From assembly GCA_046727955.1 (NCBI GenBank), contig JBKPDO010000382.1:1-34883 (forward strand): DNA of 34,883 bases, read 5' to 3'. Below the pieces are notes generated by a model. It was not told the origin of the DNA. It was given only the letters and a program-made list of their open reading frames with translations, and did no database searches. This stretch comes from DASVXQ01 sp046727955 (GTDB lineage: Bacteria > Actinomycetota > CALGFH01). Positions 7,269-14,952 of this stretch are shown here, in pieces; the stretch's first letter is position 1; every line of letters starts with the position of its first letter. The position numbers and the translations under genes are program-made.

Positions 7269-8491
7269 GCTCGAGCAGGTCCGGCGAGCGCAGAATTCCC
7301 GCGGCGGCGCGGTTGCGGCACATGCGCCCGCCGCGGCCGCGGGTGCTGCTGGTCGACGACCGGCCGGACAACCTGCTCGCGCTCACGGCCGTGCTTGAGC
7401 CGCTCGGCGCCGACCTGGTGACGGCGCGCTCAGGCGAAGAGGCCCTGCGGCACCTGCTCGGCGAGGACTTCGCGGTGATCGTGCTCGACGTCCAGATGCC
7501 GGTGCTTGATGGCTTCGAGACGGCGCGCCTGATCAAGCATCGCGAGCGCACGCGCCACATCCCGATCGTCTTCCTCACCGCCATCAGCGGCGAGCCAGAG
7601 CACTACCTGCGCGGCTACGAGGTAGGTGCGGTCGACTACGTCTACAAGCCGTTCGCGCCCGAGATCCTGCGCGCCAAAGTACGGGTGTTCATCGAGCTGT
7701 GGCAGCGCGGCGCCATCATCGAGCGCCAGCGGGCCGAGCTGGAGGCTCGCCTGGCCGACCTGGACCGCGCCAACGAGACGCTCGCCCACCAGGCGGTCGA
7801 GCTGGAGCGCTCCAACGCGGCGCTCGAGCGGTTCGCCGAGGTCGCCGCGCACGAGCTGCGCCAACCGCTGCACAACGTCGCCGGCTTCCAGGACCTGCTG
7901 CTGTACCGGCACCGGGAGGCGCTCGGCGAGCAGGCCGCGCAGCTCGCCGAGCGCGCCGCCGCCGGAGTCGACGAGGCGAGGTCGCTGATCGGCTCGCTGC
8001 TCGACTACGCCAAGGCCGCCACCGAGCCGCTGCGGCAGGAGCCGGTGTCGCTGGTCGAGGTGCTGGCCGAGGCCAGGGCCGAGGTGCCCGGGCTCGAGCA
8101 GCAGGGCGCGACGGTGGTGTCCGGCGCGCTGCCGGTGGTGCGGGGCGACCGGCCGATGCTGGTGCGGTTGCTGGCCAACCTGCTCGACAACGCGGTGAAA
8201 TTCCGTTCCGATGCCCCGCCGCGGGTGCGCGTACGGGCCGAGCGGGCCGGCGCCGCCTGGAGGGTGGTGGTCCGCGACAACGGCATCGGCATCCACCCGA
8301 GCGACGTGCCGCGGCTGTTCACGGTGTTCGCCCGCCTGCACTCCAAGGACGAGCACCCCGGCCATGGCGTCGGCCTCGCCGTGTGCCGGCGTATCGTCGA
8401 GCGCCACGGCGGCGCCATCGGCGCCGCGCTCGCGCAGGGAGGCGGCACCGCCATCTGGTTCACTCTGCCGGCCGTGGAGGAGCCTGGCTGA
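7265..8491 (+). CDS. Response regulator-histidine kinase fusion (REC-coiled coil-HisKA-HATPase)
   Basis: The product is 408 aa. The ATG at 7265 overlaps the previous stop (ATGA); a TTG at 7253 is a less likely alternative. REC occupies about residues 25-145, with VLLVDDRPDN, phospho-acceptor Asp75 (IVLDVQMP), the switch Thr in FLTA and Lys in VYKPF. A coiled coil follows (about 150-190), then an H box HELRQPL with His196, the N box LLDNAVKF, DNGIGI, and the G2 box GHGVGLAV. The HELRxPL box resembles phytochrome-type kinases. It has no membrane segment, so it probably takes phosphate or a signal from the hybrid kinase upstream and relays it within the module. The stop overlaps the next start as TGATG. 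Confidence 0.9.
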   Translation: MSSSRSGERRIPAAARLRHMRPPRPRVLLVDDRPDNLLALTAVLEPLGADLVTARSGEEALRHLLGEDFAVIVLDVQMPVLDGFETARLIKHRERTRHIPIVFLTAISGEPEHYLRGYEVGAVDYVYKPFAPEILRAKVRVFIELWQRGAIIERQRAELEARLADLDRANETLAHQAVELERSNAALERFAEVAAHELRQPLHNVAGFQDLLLYRHREALGEQAAQLAERAAAGVDEARSLIGSLLDYAKAATEPLRQEPVSLVEVLAEARAEVPGLEQQGATVVSGALPVVRGDRPMLVRLLANLLDNAVKFRSDAPPRVRVRAERAGAAWRVVVRDNGIGIHPSDVPRLFTVFARLHSKDEHPGHGVGLAVCRRIVERHGGAIGAALAQGGGTAIWFTLPAVEEPG

Positions 8492-9264
8492 TGGTGCGGG
8501 TGCTGCTGGTCGACGACGACCCCGACTACCGGCTGCTGGTGCGGCTGGCGCTGGACGCGGAGCCCGAGCTCGAGGTGGTCGGAGAGGCCCGCGACGGGCG
8601 CGAGGCCGCCGCGATGGCGGCCAGGACGCGCCCAGGCCTGATCCTGCTCGACTGCTCCATGCCAGGGGCCGACGCCTTCGACGGCCTGCCCGAGCTGCGC
8701 GAAGCCTGCCCGGACGGCCGGGTGATCCTGCTCTCCGGCTACGCGCCAGCCGACCTGGAGGTAGCCGCGCGCCTGGCGGGCGCGCTCGGCTTCCTGCCAA
8801 AGGACACGCCGCCGAGCCGGCTCGCCGGCGAGGTTGGGACGCTCTCGGGCCTGGTCGGCGCGGTCGAGGCGGTGGTGCAGGCGTCGACCAGCCTCGCGGG
8901 CGAGCCGCGCAGCGCTGGCGAGGCCCGCCGCTTCGTCGCCACCACGCTCGAGGAGTGGGCGGACGGCCCGCTGCTCGAGACGGTCACGCTGCTCACCAGC
9001 GAGCTGGTGACCAACGCGATCGTCCACGCCGGCTCGGAGGTCGACGTGGTGGTGCGGCTCACCGACGAGGCCGCGCGGGTGGAGGTGACCGATCGCTCCG
9101 ACCTGCCGCCGGCGCTGCGGGTGGCCGGTGAGGAGACCTCCGGCCGCGGTCTGGCGCTGGTCGAGGCGCTGGCGCGGCGCTGGGGGACGCGCCGGCGGCT
9201 GAGCGGCGGCAAGACGGTCTGGTTCGAGGTCCCCCGGGCCGGTGCGGCCCCTGGGACGCGGTAG
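8491..9264 (+). CDS. REC domain fused to an RsbW-like anti-sigma-type HATPase
   Basis: The product is 257 aa. The ATG at 8491 shares one base with the preceding TGA. REC occupies residues 1-120, with LLVDDDPDYR, phospho-acceptor Asp54 (LILLDCSMPG), the Ser in ILLSGY and Lys in LPKDT. The C-terminal half (about 135-250) is a GHKL ATPase with N box LLTSELVTNAIVHAG, VEVTDRSD and GRGLALVEALA, the pattern of RsbW/SpoIIAB-like serine kinases and not of histidine kinases. It has no HisKA domain. The fusion suggests that aspartate phosphorylation controls a partner-switching kinase. A phosphatase gene follows, but no STAS antagonist or sigma factor is present in the window, so the target is unknown. 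Confidence 0.88.
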   Translation: MVRVLLVDDDPDYRLLVRLALDAEPELEVVGEARDGREAAAMAARTRPGLILLDCSMPGADAFDGLPELREACPDGRVILLSGYAPADLEVAARLAGALGFLPKDTPPSRLAGEVGTLSGLVGAVEAVVQASTSLAGEPRSAGEARRFVATTLEEWADGPLLETVTLLTSELVTNAIVHAGSEVDVVVRLTDEAARVEVTDRSDLPPALRVAGEETSGRGLALVEALARRWGTRRRLSGGKTVWFEVPRAGAAPGTR

Positions 9265-9286
9265 CAGGGGCCCAGGGCGGTCCTCC

Positions 9287-10579
9287 GTGGGCAGGCTGAG
9301 CGAGCAGGACATCAGGAAGCGGGCGATCGAGCAGCTCGAGGCGGAGCGCGACCGGCTCGAGGGGCTGCTGCTGCGCCTGCCGGCGCTGGTCGCCCAGCTC
9401 GACGTAGAGCGGCTGGCCCGGGGGATCGCCGAGGCGGCGCGCGACCTCGTCGACGCCCGCTTCGGCATCTTCGTTCCCTTCGACGGCGACGAGGAGGCCG
9501 CTATTTTCGTGGGCCTCGAGCGCGACGCGTTCAGCGCCCGGCCCGCCATCGCCCACGCTCCCCTGCTCGCGGGAGTGCTGTGGCGCGGGGAGACGCTGCG
9601 GATCGAGGACGTCGCCACCTGGGCGTCGCGCGAGGACAGCGTGCGGGCCTACGGGGTGCTGGCTGACGGCCGCCTGCCGCGCAGCTGGCTGGCGGCGCCG
9701 GTGCGGGGGCGCAGCGGGGCCGTGCTCGGCGCGATCTACCTGGGGCACCATCGCGCGCACGCCTTCTCGCCCAGGCAGGAGGAGCTGCTGGGCGGCCTCT
9801 GCTCGCAGCTCGGCGTGGCGATGGAGAACGCCGCGCTGTTCGCGGAGCGCTCGCGGGTGGCCGCTGCCCTGCAGGAGACGCTGCTGCCGCCGTTGCTGCC
9901 GAGCATCCCCGGGGTCGACGTGGCGGCCCGCTACCGGCCCACCGGCGCCGGCAACCTGGTGGGCGGCGACTTCTACGACGTGTTCGAGCTGGGCGAGAGG
10001 ACCTGGGGCGTGGTGGTCGGGGACGTGAGCGGGTTCGGCCCCGAGGCCGCCGCCCTCACCGGCCTGGCCCGCTATGCCATCCGCGCGATCGCCGCGACCG
10101 AGCGCCGGCCGAGCGCCGTGCTGGCGCAGCTCAACGAGACGATGCTGCGGCAGCGCCTGGAGGAGCGCTTCTTCACGGCGGTGTACGCGGTGGTGGTGCC
10201 GGGTGAGGAGGGCATCGAGGTGACTCTGTCCAGCGCCGGTCACCCGCCGGCGGCGGTGCTGGGGGACGACGAGACGGTCGAGCTGCTGGACCGGCGGCCA
10301 GGCATGCTGCTCGGGCTGTTCCCGGACCCGGAGCTGGCGGACGAGCACGTCGTGCTGCGCCGGGGGGACGCGCTGGTGCTCTACACCGACGGCGTGGTGG
10401 AGGCGCGCGACGACCACGGCAACCAGTTCGGCTTCGAGCGGCTGGAGGCGCTGCTGGCGACCTGCGCCGGCCGCTCGGCCGACGGCATCGCCCGCCGGCT
10501 GGAGCTGGCAGTTCTCGACCACCAAGGCGACAAGATGCCCGACGACGTAGCCATCCTGGTCCTCCGCGCCCAGCCATAG
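9287..10579 (+). CDS. GAF-SpoIIE (PP2C-type) serine phosphatase, RsbU-like
   Basis: The product is 430 aa from a GTG at 9287 with GGGCGG 6 bases upstream. A GTG at 9242 inside the previous gene would add 15 low-complexity residues. A short N-terminal coiled coil (about 1-40) is followed by a GAF domain (about 45-205), a signalling helix (RVAAALQETLLPPLLPSIPG) and a PP2C domain (about 215-425). Metal and catalytic motifs are VGGDFYDVF, VGDVSGFGPEAA, SSAGHPP, LYTDGVVEARD and the terminal DDVAILVLR. The family dephosphorylates STAS anti-anti-sigma proteins, opposing RsbW-type kinases such as the preceding gene product. It ends the signalling operon. Confidence 0.92.
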   Translation: MGRLSEQDIRKRAIEQLEAERDRLEGLLLRLPALVAQLDVERLARGIAEAARDLVDARFGIFVPFDGDEEAAIFVGLERDAFSARPAIAHAPLLAGVLWRGETLRIEDVATWASREDSVRAYGVLADGRLPRSWLAAPVRGRSGAVLGAIYLGHHRAHAFSPRQEELLGGLCSQLGVAMENAALFAERSRVAAALQETLLPPLLPSIPGVDVAARYRPTGAGNLVGGDFYDVFELGERTWGVVVGDVSGFGPEAAALTGLARYAIRAIAATERRPSAVLAQLNETMLRQRLEERFFTAVYAVVVPGEEGIEVTLSSAGHPPAAVLGDDETVELLDRRPGMLLGLFPDPELADEHVVLRRGDALVLYTDGVVEARDDHGNQFGFERLEALLATCAGRSADGIARRLELAVLDHQGDKMPDDVAILVLRAQP

Positions 10580-10589
10580 GACCCGGGTG

Positions 10590-10709
10590 GACCTTGCCGC
10601 GGATGAGGCACCTTGCCGCGCCCCAGGCCCAACCCCAACCCGCCGCGTGTCCCCGGGTATAGGACCTTGCCGTGCGTGGCAGGTGAGGTGCGCTCCGCGC
10701 GGCAAGGTC
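10590..10709. repeat. Three direct copies and one inverted copy of ACCTTGCCGCG downstream of the phosphatase
   Basis: The 11-mer occurs at 10591-10601 and 10610-10620, and with one change (ACCTTGCCGTG) at 10664-10674. Its reverse complement is at 10698-10708. GACCTTGCCG (10663-10672) pairs perfectly with CGGCAAGGTC (10700-10709) across 27 bases, and the other copies offer alternative pairings. It could be the operon's terminator or read-through control, or a set of protein-binding sites for the downstream cell-wall gene. No T tract is present. Confidence 0.5.
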
Positions 10710-10776
10710 GGCGAATTCGCCAACGGGGACCCGGGATCAGCCCGCGGAACAGAGCGTTTCGGGCCGATCGAGCGAC

Positions 10777-10805
10777 TTGCAGCGCCAGATCATGCCTCGT
10801 AGGAT
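10777..10805 (+). promoter_or_regulatory. Promoter TTGCAG-N17-TAGGAT for the NlpC/P60 gene
   Basis: A -35 TTGCAG (10777-10782), a 17-base spacer and a -10 TAGGAT (10800-10805) fit the housekeeping consensus. The predicted start near 10812 coincides with the first base of the leader stem at 10813. Confidence 0.55.
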
Positions 10806-10812
10806 GCTCCGG

Positions 10813-10887
10813 CTCACGTGGCGGTAGCCCCCACCGCCGCCCGCTGCGTCCAGGGTCCACCGCTGGCGGCCTGTCGCGTCACGTGAG
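10813..10887 (+). ncRNA. Structured 5' leader of the NlpC/P60 gene
   Basis: CTCACGTG (10813-10820) pairs perfectly with CACGTGAG (10880-10887). Inside it is a hairpin GGCGGT/ACCGCC (10820-10825 and 10833-10838) that would compete for one base with the outer stem. The fold starts at the predicted transcription start, 66 bases before the GTG. NlpC/P60 genes of actinobacteria are often under c-di-AMP (ydaO) riboswitches, but I do not see that consensus here. The CACGTG arms could equally be DNA operator half-sites. Confidence 0.3.
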
Positions 10888-10952
10888 ACCGACGCCTGCC
10901 CGTTCTGGCCGCCCGGGGCCCGGTCCTGGGCGACCGAGAGGAGAAGCTGCCG

Positions 10953-11969
10953 GTGGTCCGTGTACGGTCACCTCGTCGCGGGGCGCGTCGCATCGTGCTG
11001 GGCCTGGTCGCGGCCGCCGTGGCGCTGCCGCTGGCCCTGCTCTGGCCGGCCGGCGCCAGCCTTGCCACCCCGAGCCCGGCCGACCTGCAGAAGCAGCTCC
11101 GGGAGCTCAACGGTCAGGCGGACCGGGCGGTGGAGGAGTACCTCGAGGCGCAGCTCGGCCTCAAGCAGACCCGCGCCTCGCTCAGCGACCTCCGGCAACA
11201 GCTCAACGCCGCCAAGGACCAGCTCGAGACGCTGCGGGGCGCGGTCTCGGCCCAGGCGGCCGACGCCTACAAGTACGGCCCGGTCGACGTGGCGCTGGTG
11301 CTGAGCCTGGGCACCGCGCAGGACGCGCTCGACCGCATGCAGACCCTGAACCTGCTCGCCGAGCGGACCAGCGACCAGTTCAGCGACCTGCTGGTCGCGG
11401 AGCGGGCGTACCAGGTCGAGCTGGCGCGGCTGAGCAAGGTGGAGCGCGAGCGCGAGGCGCGGGTCAAGCGGCTCGCGGTAAAGAAGGAGCAGGTCGACCG
11501 GCTGCTCGTGCGGACCCAGGACCTCCTCGGGCAGCTGCGCGCGAGCGCAGGCGCCGGTGCCGTCAACGGCGTCGACCCGGGCATGCCGGTCGGCGATCTC
11601 CCGCCGGCTCCGAGCGGTGGCGGCGCGGCGGCCGCGGTGCGCTACGCCTACGCCCAGATCGGCAAGCCCTACGCGTATGGCGCGGCCGGCCCCAGCGCCT
11701 TCGACTGCTCGGGACTGACCATGATGGCCTGGCGGCAGGCCGGCATCGCCCTGCCGCACTCGGCCGCCGGGCAGTACGGCATCGGCCGCCACGTCAGCCG
11801 CTCCGAGTTGCAGCCGGGCGACCTGATCTTCCGCTACAGCCCGATCTCGCACGTTGCGATCTACGTCGGCAACGGCCTGCAGATCGCGGCGACGCACACC
11901 GGCAGCACGGTGAAAGTGCAGTCGGCCTTCTCCAGCACGGTGGTCGGCTACAGCCGGCCGAACGGCTGA
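10953..11969 (+). CDS. Secreted NlpC/P60 peptidoglycan endopeptidase (Rip-like)
   Basis: The product is 338 aa from a GTG at 10953, with AGGAG 9 bases upstream. A Sec signal peptide (RRGAR, then about 22 hydrophobic residues, ending ASLATPS) covers residues 1-40. A long coiled coil (about 40-190) is of the kind that gates RipA-like hydrolases and binds FtsEX. A Gly/Pro linker leads to the NlpC/P60 domain (about 210-336), with catalytic Cys252 in FDCSGL and His300 in ISHVAIYVG. The family cleaves the D-iso-Glu to meso-DAP bond of the peptide stem outside the cell. It is monocistronic, with its own promoter and leader. The C-terminal domain is complete. Confidence 0.92.
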   Translation: MVRVRSPRRGARRIVLGLVAAAVALPLALLWPAGASLATPSPADLQKQLRELNGQADRAVEEYLEAQLGLKQTRASLSDLRQQLNAAKDQLETLRGAVSAQAADAYKYGPVDVALVLSLGTAQDALDRMQTLNLLAERTSDQFSDLLVAERAYQVELARLSKVEREREARVKRLAVKKEQVDRLLVRTQDLLGQLRASAGAGAVNGVDPGMPVGDLPPAPSGGGAAAAVRYAYAQIGKPYAYGAAGPSAFDCSGLTMMAWRQAGIALPHSAAGQYGIGRHVSRSELQPGDLIFRYSPISHVAIYVGNGLQIAATHTGSTVKVQSAFSSTVVGYSRPNG

Positions 11970-12017
11970 CGCCGCCCGGGCCGCCGCCCGCCGCCCGGGC
12001 CGCCGCCCGCCGCCCGC
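11970..12017 (+). repeat. 2.5 copies of a 19-bp GC-only tandem repeat after the NlpC/P60 gene
   Basis: The 19-base unit CGCCGCCCGGGCCGCCGCC is repeated exactly at 11970-11988 and 11989-12007, with a partial third copy to about 12017. It starts at the base after the stop codon. The GCCCGGGC cores can form GC hairpins, so it may act as a terminator before the catabolic operon. Slippage-prone repeats like this vary between strains. Confidence 0.7.
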
Positions 12018-12079
12018 AGCCCGCAGGTACGGTCCTTCGGGACGGGCGGGGCCTACTAGGAGGGCTAGGAGGGGGCGCG

Positions 12080-13465
12080 ATGGCCGTGGTGGGGCGGCCT
12101 GAGCTCGTGCTGCGGGGGCGGCGGGTGGTGACGCCGGAGGGGGTGCGGCCGGCCGCCGTACATGTGAGCGGCGGGGTGATCGAGCGGGTCGCCGCGTACG
12201 ACGAGGTGGCGGCGGGCGGTCGCCTGGTCGATGCCGGCGGCGCCGTGGTCCTGCCTGGCATGGTCGACACCCACGTCCACGTCAACGAGCCTGGCCGCAC
12301 CTGCTGGGAGGGCTTCGCCAGCGCCACCCGCGCCGCCGCGGCCGGCGGCGTGACCACCATCGTCGACATGCCGCTCAACAGCGTGCCGCCGACCACCTCC
12401 GTGCCCGCCCTCGAGGCCAAGCGCGCGGCCGCCGCTGGCAAATGCCACGTGGACGTGGGGTTCTGGGGCGGGATCGTGCCCGGCAACCTGGCCGAGCTCG
12501 AGCCTTTGGTCGAGGCGGGCGTCCTCGGCTGCAAGGCCTTCCTGATCGACTCCGGCGTGCCCGAGTTCCGCAGCGTCGACCCCACCGAGCTGGAGGCGGC
12601 CATGCGGACGCTGGGCCGCCTCGGCACCCCGACCGTCGTACACGCCGAGCTTCCCGGGCCGGTCCGCGCCCTTTCGGCCCTGGCCAGCGGTGGCGCCGAC
12701 CCGCGCCGCTACCGCACCTGGCTCGAGTCGCGGCCCGACCGCGCCGAGACCGAGGCGGTGGCGCTGGTGGCCGAGCTCGCCGGCCGCCTCGGCGCCCGCG
12801 CCCACGTGCTGCACCTGTCGTCGGCCGAAGCGCTGGAGCCGCTGCGCCGTGCCCGCGCCGGCGGCGCCCCGGTCACGGCGGAGACCTGCCCCCACTACCT
12901 CGCCCTGGCCGCCGAAGAGGTGCCGGACGGCGCCACCCAGTTCAAATGCGCCCCGCCGGTGCGCTCCGCCGCCAACCGCGAGCGGCTGTGGGCGGCGCTG
13001 GCGGCTGGTGACCTCGCGCTGGTGGCCAGCGACCACTCGCCCTGCCCCGCCGACCGCAAGCACCTGGACGACGGGGACTTCATGGCGGCCTGGGGCGGCA
13101 TCGCCTCGCTGCAGCTCGCACTCCCGGTGATGTGGTCGTCGGCCCGCAACCGGGGGCACAGCGTGGCCGACCTGGCGAACTGGCTCGCCTCGGCGCCCGC
13201 CCGCCTGGCCGGGCTGGACGCCGGCAAGGGCGCGATCGCCCCCGGCCGCGACGCCGACCTGGTGCTCTTCGACCCGGACGCCACCTTCCGGGTCGACCCG
13301 GCCTCCCTCTACCACCGCCACCCCATCACCCCCTACGCTGACCGGGTGCTCCACGGGGTGGTGCGGGCCACATACCTCCGCGGCCGCCCGATCTGGGAGG
13401 CCTCAGCCGGAGGTCTCCTGGGGGCTCCACAGGGAAGGCTGCTCGCGCGGGAGGTGTCCAGGTGA
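12080..13465 (+). CDS. allB: Allantoinase
   Basis: The product is 461 aa. The ATG at 12080 follows a double Shine-Dalgarno stretch (AGGAGGG, then AGGAGGGGG 4 bases upstream). It is a cyclic amidohydrolase with the HxH metal site in DTHVHVNEPGRTCWEGF (about residues 60-76), the lysine expected to be carboxylated in GCKAFLIDSG, metal histidines in VVHAELPG and LHLSSAE, and SDHSPCP at the catalytic aspartate. The NEPGR.xWEGF motif distinguishes allantoinase from dihydropyrimidinase and dihydroorotase. It hydrolyses allantoin to allantoate in the cytosol. It is the first gene of the purine/ureide operon, and its TGA overlaps the GTG of the next gene (GTGA). Confidence 0.93.
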   Translation: MAVVGRPELVLRGRRVVTPEGVRPAAVHVSGGVIERVAAYDEVAAGGRLVDAGGAVVLPGMVDTHVHVNEPGRTCWEGFASATRAAAAGGVTTIVDMPLNSVPPTTSVPALEAKRAAAAGKCHVDVGFWGGIVPGNLAELEPLVEAGVLGCKAFLIDSGVPEFRSVDPTELEAAMRTLGRLGTPTVVHAELPGPVRALSALASGGADPRRYRTWLESRPDRAETEAVALVAELAGRLGARAHVLHLSSAEALEPLRRARAGGAPVTAETCPHYLALAAEEVPDGATQFKCAPPVRSAANRERLWAALAAGDLALVASDHSPCPADRKHLDDGDFMAAWGGIASLQLALPVMWSSARNRGHSVADLANWLASAPARLAGLDAGKGAIAPGRDADLVLFDPDATFRVDPASLYHRHPITPYADRVLHGVVRATYLRGRPIWEASAGGLLGAPQGRLLAREVSR

Positions 13466-14952
13466 CGCAAGCGATGCCGCCACCGCTCGCCGACCTGGCC
13501 GCGGCGCGGCTGGGCGGCGCGGCGCTGGCGGCCAGCGACGAGTTCTTCGCGCCAAAGGAGCGCCTGCTCGAGGCGGCGGCGCCGGTGTTCCGCGAGCGCG
13601 CCTACACCGAGCGGGGCAAGTGGATGGACGGCTGGGAGACGCGGCGGCGCCGCGGCCCCGGCCACGACTGGGCGCTGGTCCGTCTCGGCCTCCCCGGGAT
13701 CGCGCGCGCCGTCGTGGTCGATACCACCCACTTCCGCGGCAACCATCCCGCCGCCTGCTCCGTCGACGGCCTCGCCGCCGATGCCACCGTCCCTGTCGAG
13801 GATCTGCTCGGCGCCTCGGCCGACTGGCACGAGCTGCTGCCGCGCACCCCGCTCGAGCCCGACCTCGAGCAGCGCCTCCCCGTGGAGGCGCCGCTGCGGG
13901 TCAGTCACGTGCGCCTGAACATCTACCCGGACGGCGGCGTGGCGCGGCTCAGGGTCCTCGGCGAGCCCGTGCCCGACCTGCGCCGCCTCGCGGCGCCGGA
14001 CGGCCGGACCGATCTGGCGGCGGCGGTCGGCGGCGCCGAGGTGGTCGCGTGCAGCGACATGTCATTCGCCGCCGCCGGCAACCTGCTGCTGCCCGGCGAC
14101 GCCCTGGACATGGGCGACGGCTGGGAGACGCGGCGGCGCCGCGGCCCCGGCCACGACTGGGCGCTGGTCCGTCTCGCCGCCGAGGGCGTTATCGAGCGGG
14201 TCGAGGTAGCGACGACCCACTACCAGGGCAACTACCCGGAGCGCTGCGGGGTCGAGGCGTGCCTGGAGGCCGAGGCCGACCGCGCCCAGGTGCCGGAGGG
14301 CGGCTGGTGGACGGTCGTGCCGCTGAGCCCGCTCGGGCCGCACGCCCGCCACGTCTTCGCGGCGCTCCCCGGCCCGGCCGCGACCCACGTCCGGCTCACC
14401 ATCCACCCCGACGGTGGTGTCAGCCGCCTGCGCGTCTGGGGGAAGGTGAGCGACGGCGGCTGGCGGCGCTGGGGCTTGCGCTGGCTCAACGCCCTGCCCG
14501 CCCGTCAGGCCGAGGAGGAGCTGCTGGCCTGCGGCGGCTCGCGCGAATGGTCCTCCAGAATGGCGGCCTCGCGTCCCTTCGCGACCGCCGAGGAGCTGGC
14601 CGGCGTCGCCGACAAGGTCTGGGAGGCGCTCGGCCCGAGCGACTGGCTGGAGGCGTTCGCCGCCCACCCCCGCATCGGCGAGCGCTCCGCCTCGTCCTGG
14701 TCCGCCAGCGAGCAGGCGGCGGTCGAGCAGGCCGACGGCGGGGTGCTGGCCGCCCTGGCCGACGGCAACCGCGCCTACGAGGCACGCTTCGGGCACGTCT
14801 TCCTGGTCTGCGCCAGCGGCCGCGGCGCCGCTGAGCTGCTCGCCGAGCTGCGCGGCCGCCTCGGCAACGACCCGGAGACCGAGCTTCGGACCGCCGCCGC
14901 GGAGCAGGGCAAGATCACCCGGCTCCGCCTCGAGAGGCTGTTCCGACCATGA
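13462..14952 (+). CDS. Allantoicase fused to OHCU decarboxylase
   Basis: The product is 496 aa from a GTG at 13462 overlapping the preceding stop. Residues about 15-335 carry two allantoicase repeats, each with WMDGWETRRRR or MGDGWETRRRR, GHDWALVRL, HFRGN/HYQGN and IYPDGGVARLRV/IHPDGGVSRLRV. Residues about 340-496 form a UraD-type domain with RWLNALPARQAEEEL, the catalytic His in AAHPRIGE, the SxSEQ segment and a C-terminal KITRLRLERLF. Allantoicase makes ureidoglycolate and urea from allantoate. OHCU decarboxylase converts OHCU to S-allantoin. The enzyme thus joins two non-consecutive steps, with allantoinase acting between them. The next gene overlaps by ATGA. Confidence 0.9.
   Translation: MTQAMPPPLADLAAARLGGAALAASDEFFAPKERLLEAAAPVFRERAYTERGKWMDGWETRRRRGPGHDWALVRLGLPGIARAVVVDTTHFRGNHPAACSVDGLAADATVPVEDLLGASADWHELLPRTPLEPDLEQRLPVEAPLRVSHVRLNIYPDGGVARLRVLGEPVPDLRRLAAPDGRTDLAAAVGGAEVVACSDMSFAAAGNLLLPGDALDMGDGWETRRRRGPGHDWALVRLAAEGVIERVEVATTHYQGNYPERCGVEACLEAEADRAQVPEGGWWTVVPLSPLGPHARHVFAALPGPAATHVRLTIHPDGGVSRLRVWGKVSDGGWRRWGLRWLNALPARQAEEELLACGGSREWSSRMAASRPFATAEELAGVADKVWEALGPSDWLEAFAAHPRIGERSASSWSASEQAAVEQADGGVLAALADGNRAYEARFGHVFLVCASGRGAAELLAELRGRLGNDPETELRTAAAEQGKITRLRLERLFRP
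13627..14176 (+). repeat. 61-bp perfect direct repeat within the allantoicase domain (13627-13687 and 14116-14176)
   Basis: The stretch encoding DGWETRRRRGPGHDWALVRL is identical base for base in both allantoicase halves, 489 bp (163 codons) apart, while the surrounding halves have diverged widely. Preservation at all synonymous sites points to recent gene conversion between the two internal repeats. Confidence 0.9.

Noticed and set aside
10813..10952. c-di-AMP (ydaO/yuaA) riboswitch before the NlpC/P60 gene
   Set aside because: Expected from the gene type, but I could not match its conserved sequence blocks, so only a generic structured leader is reported.
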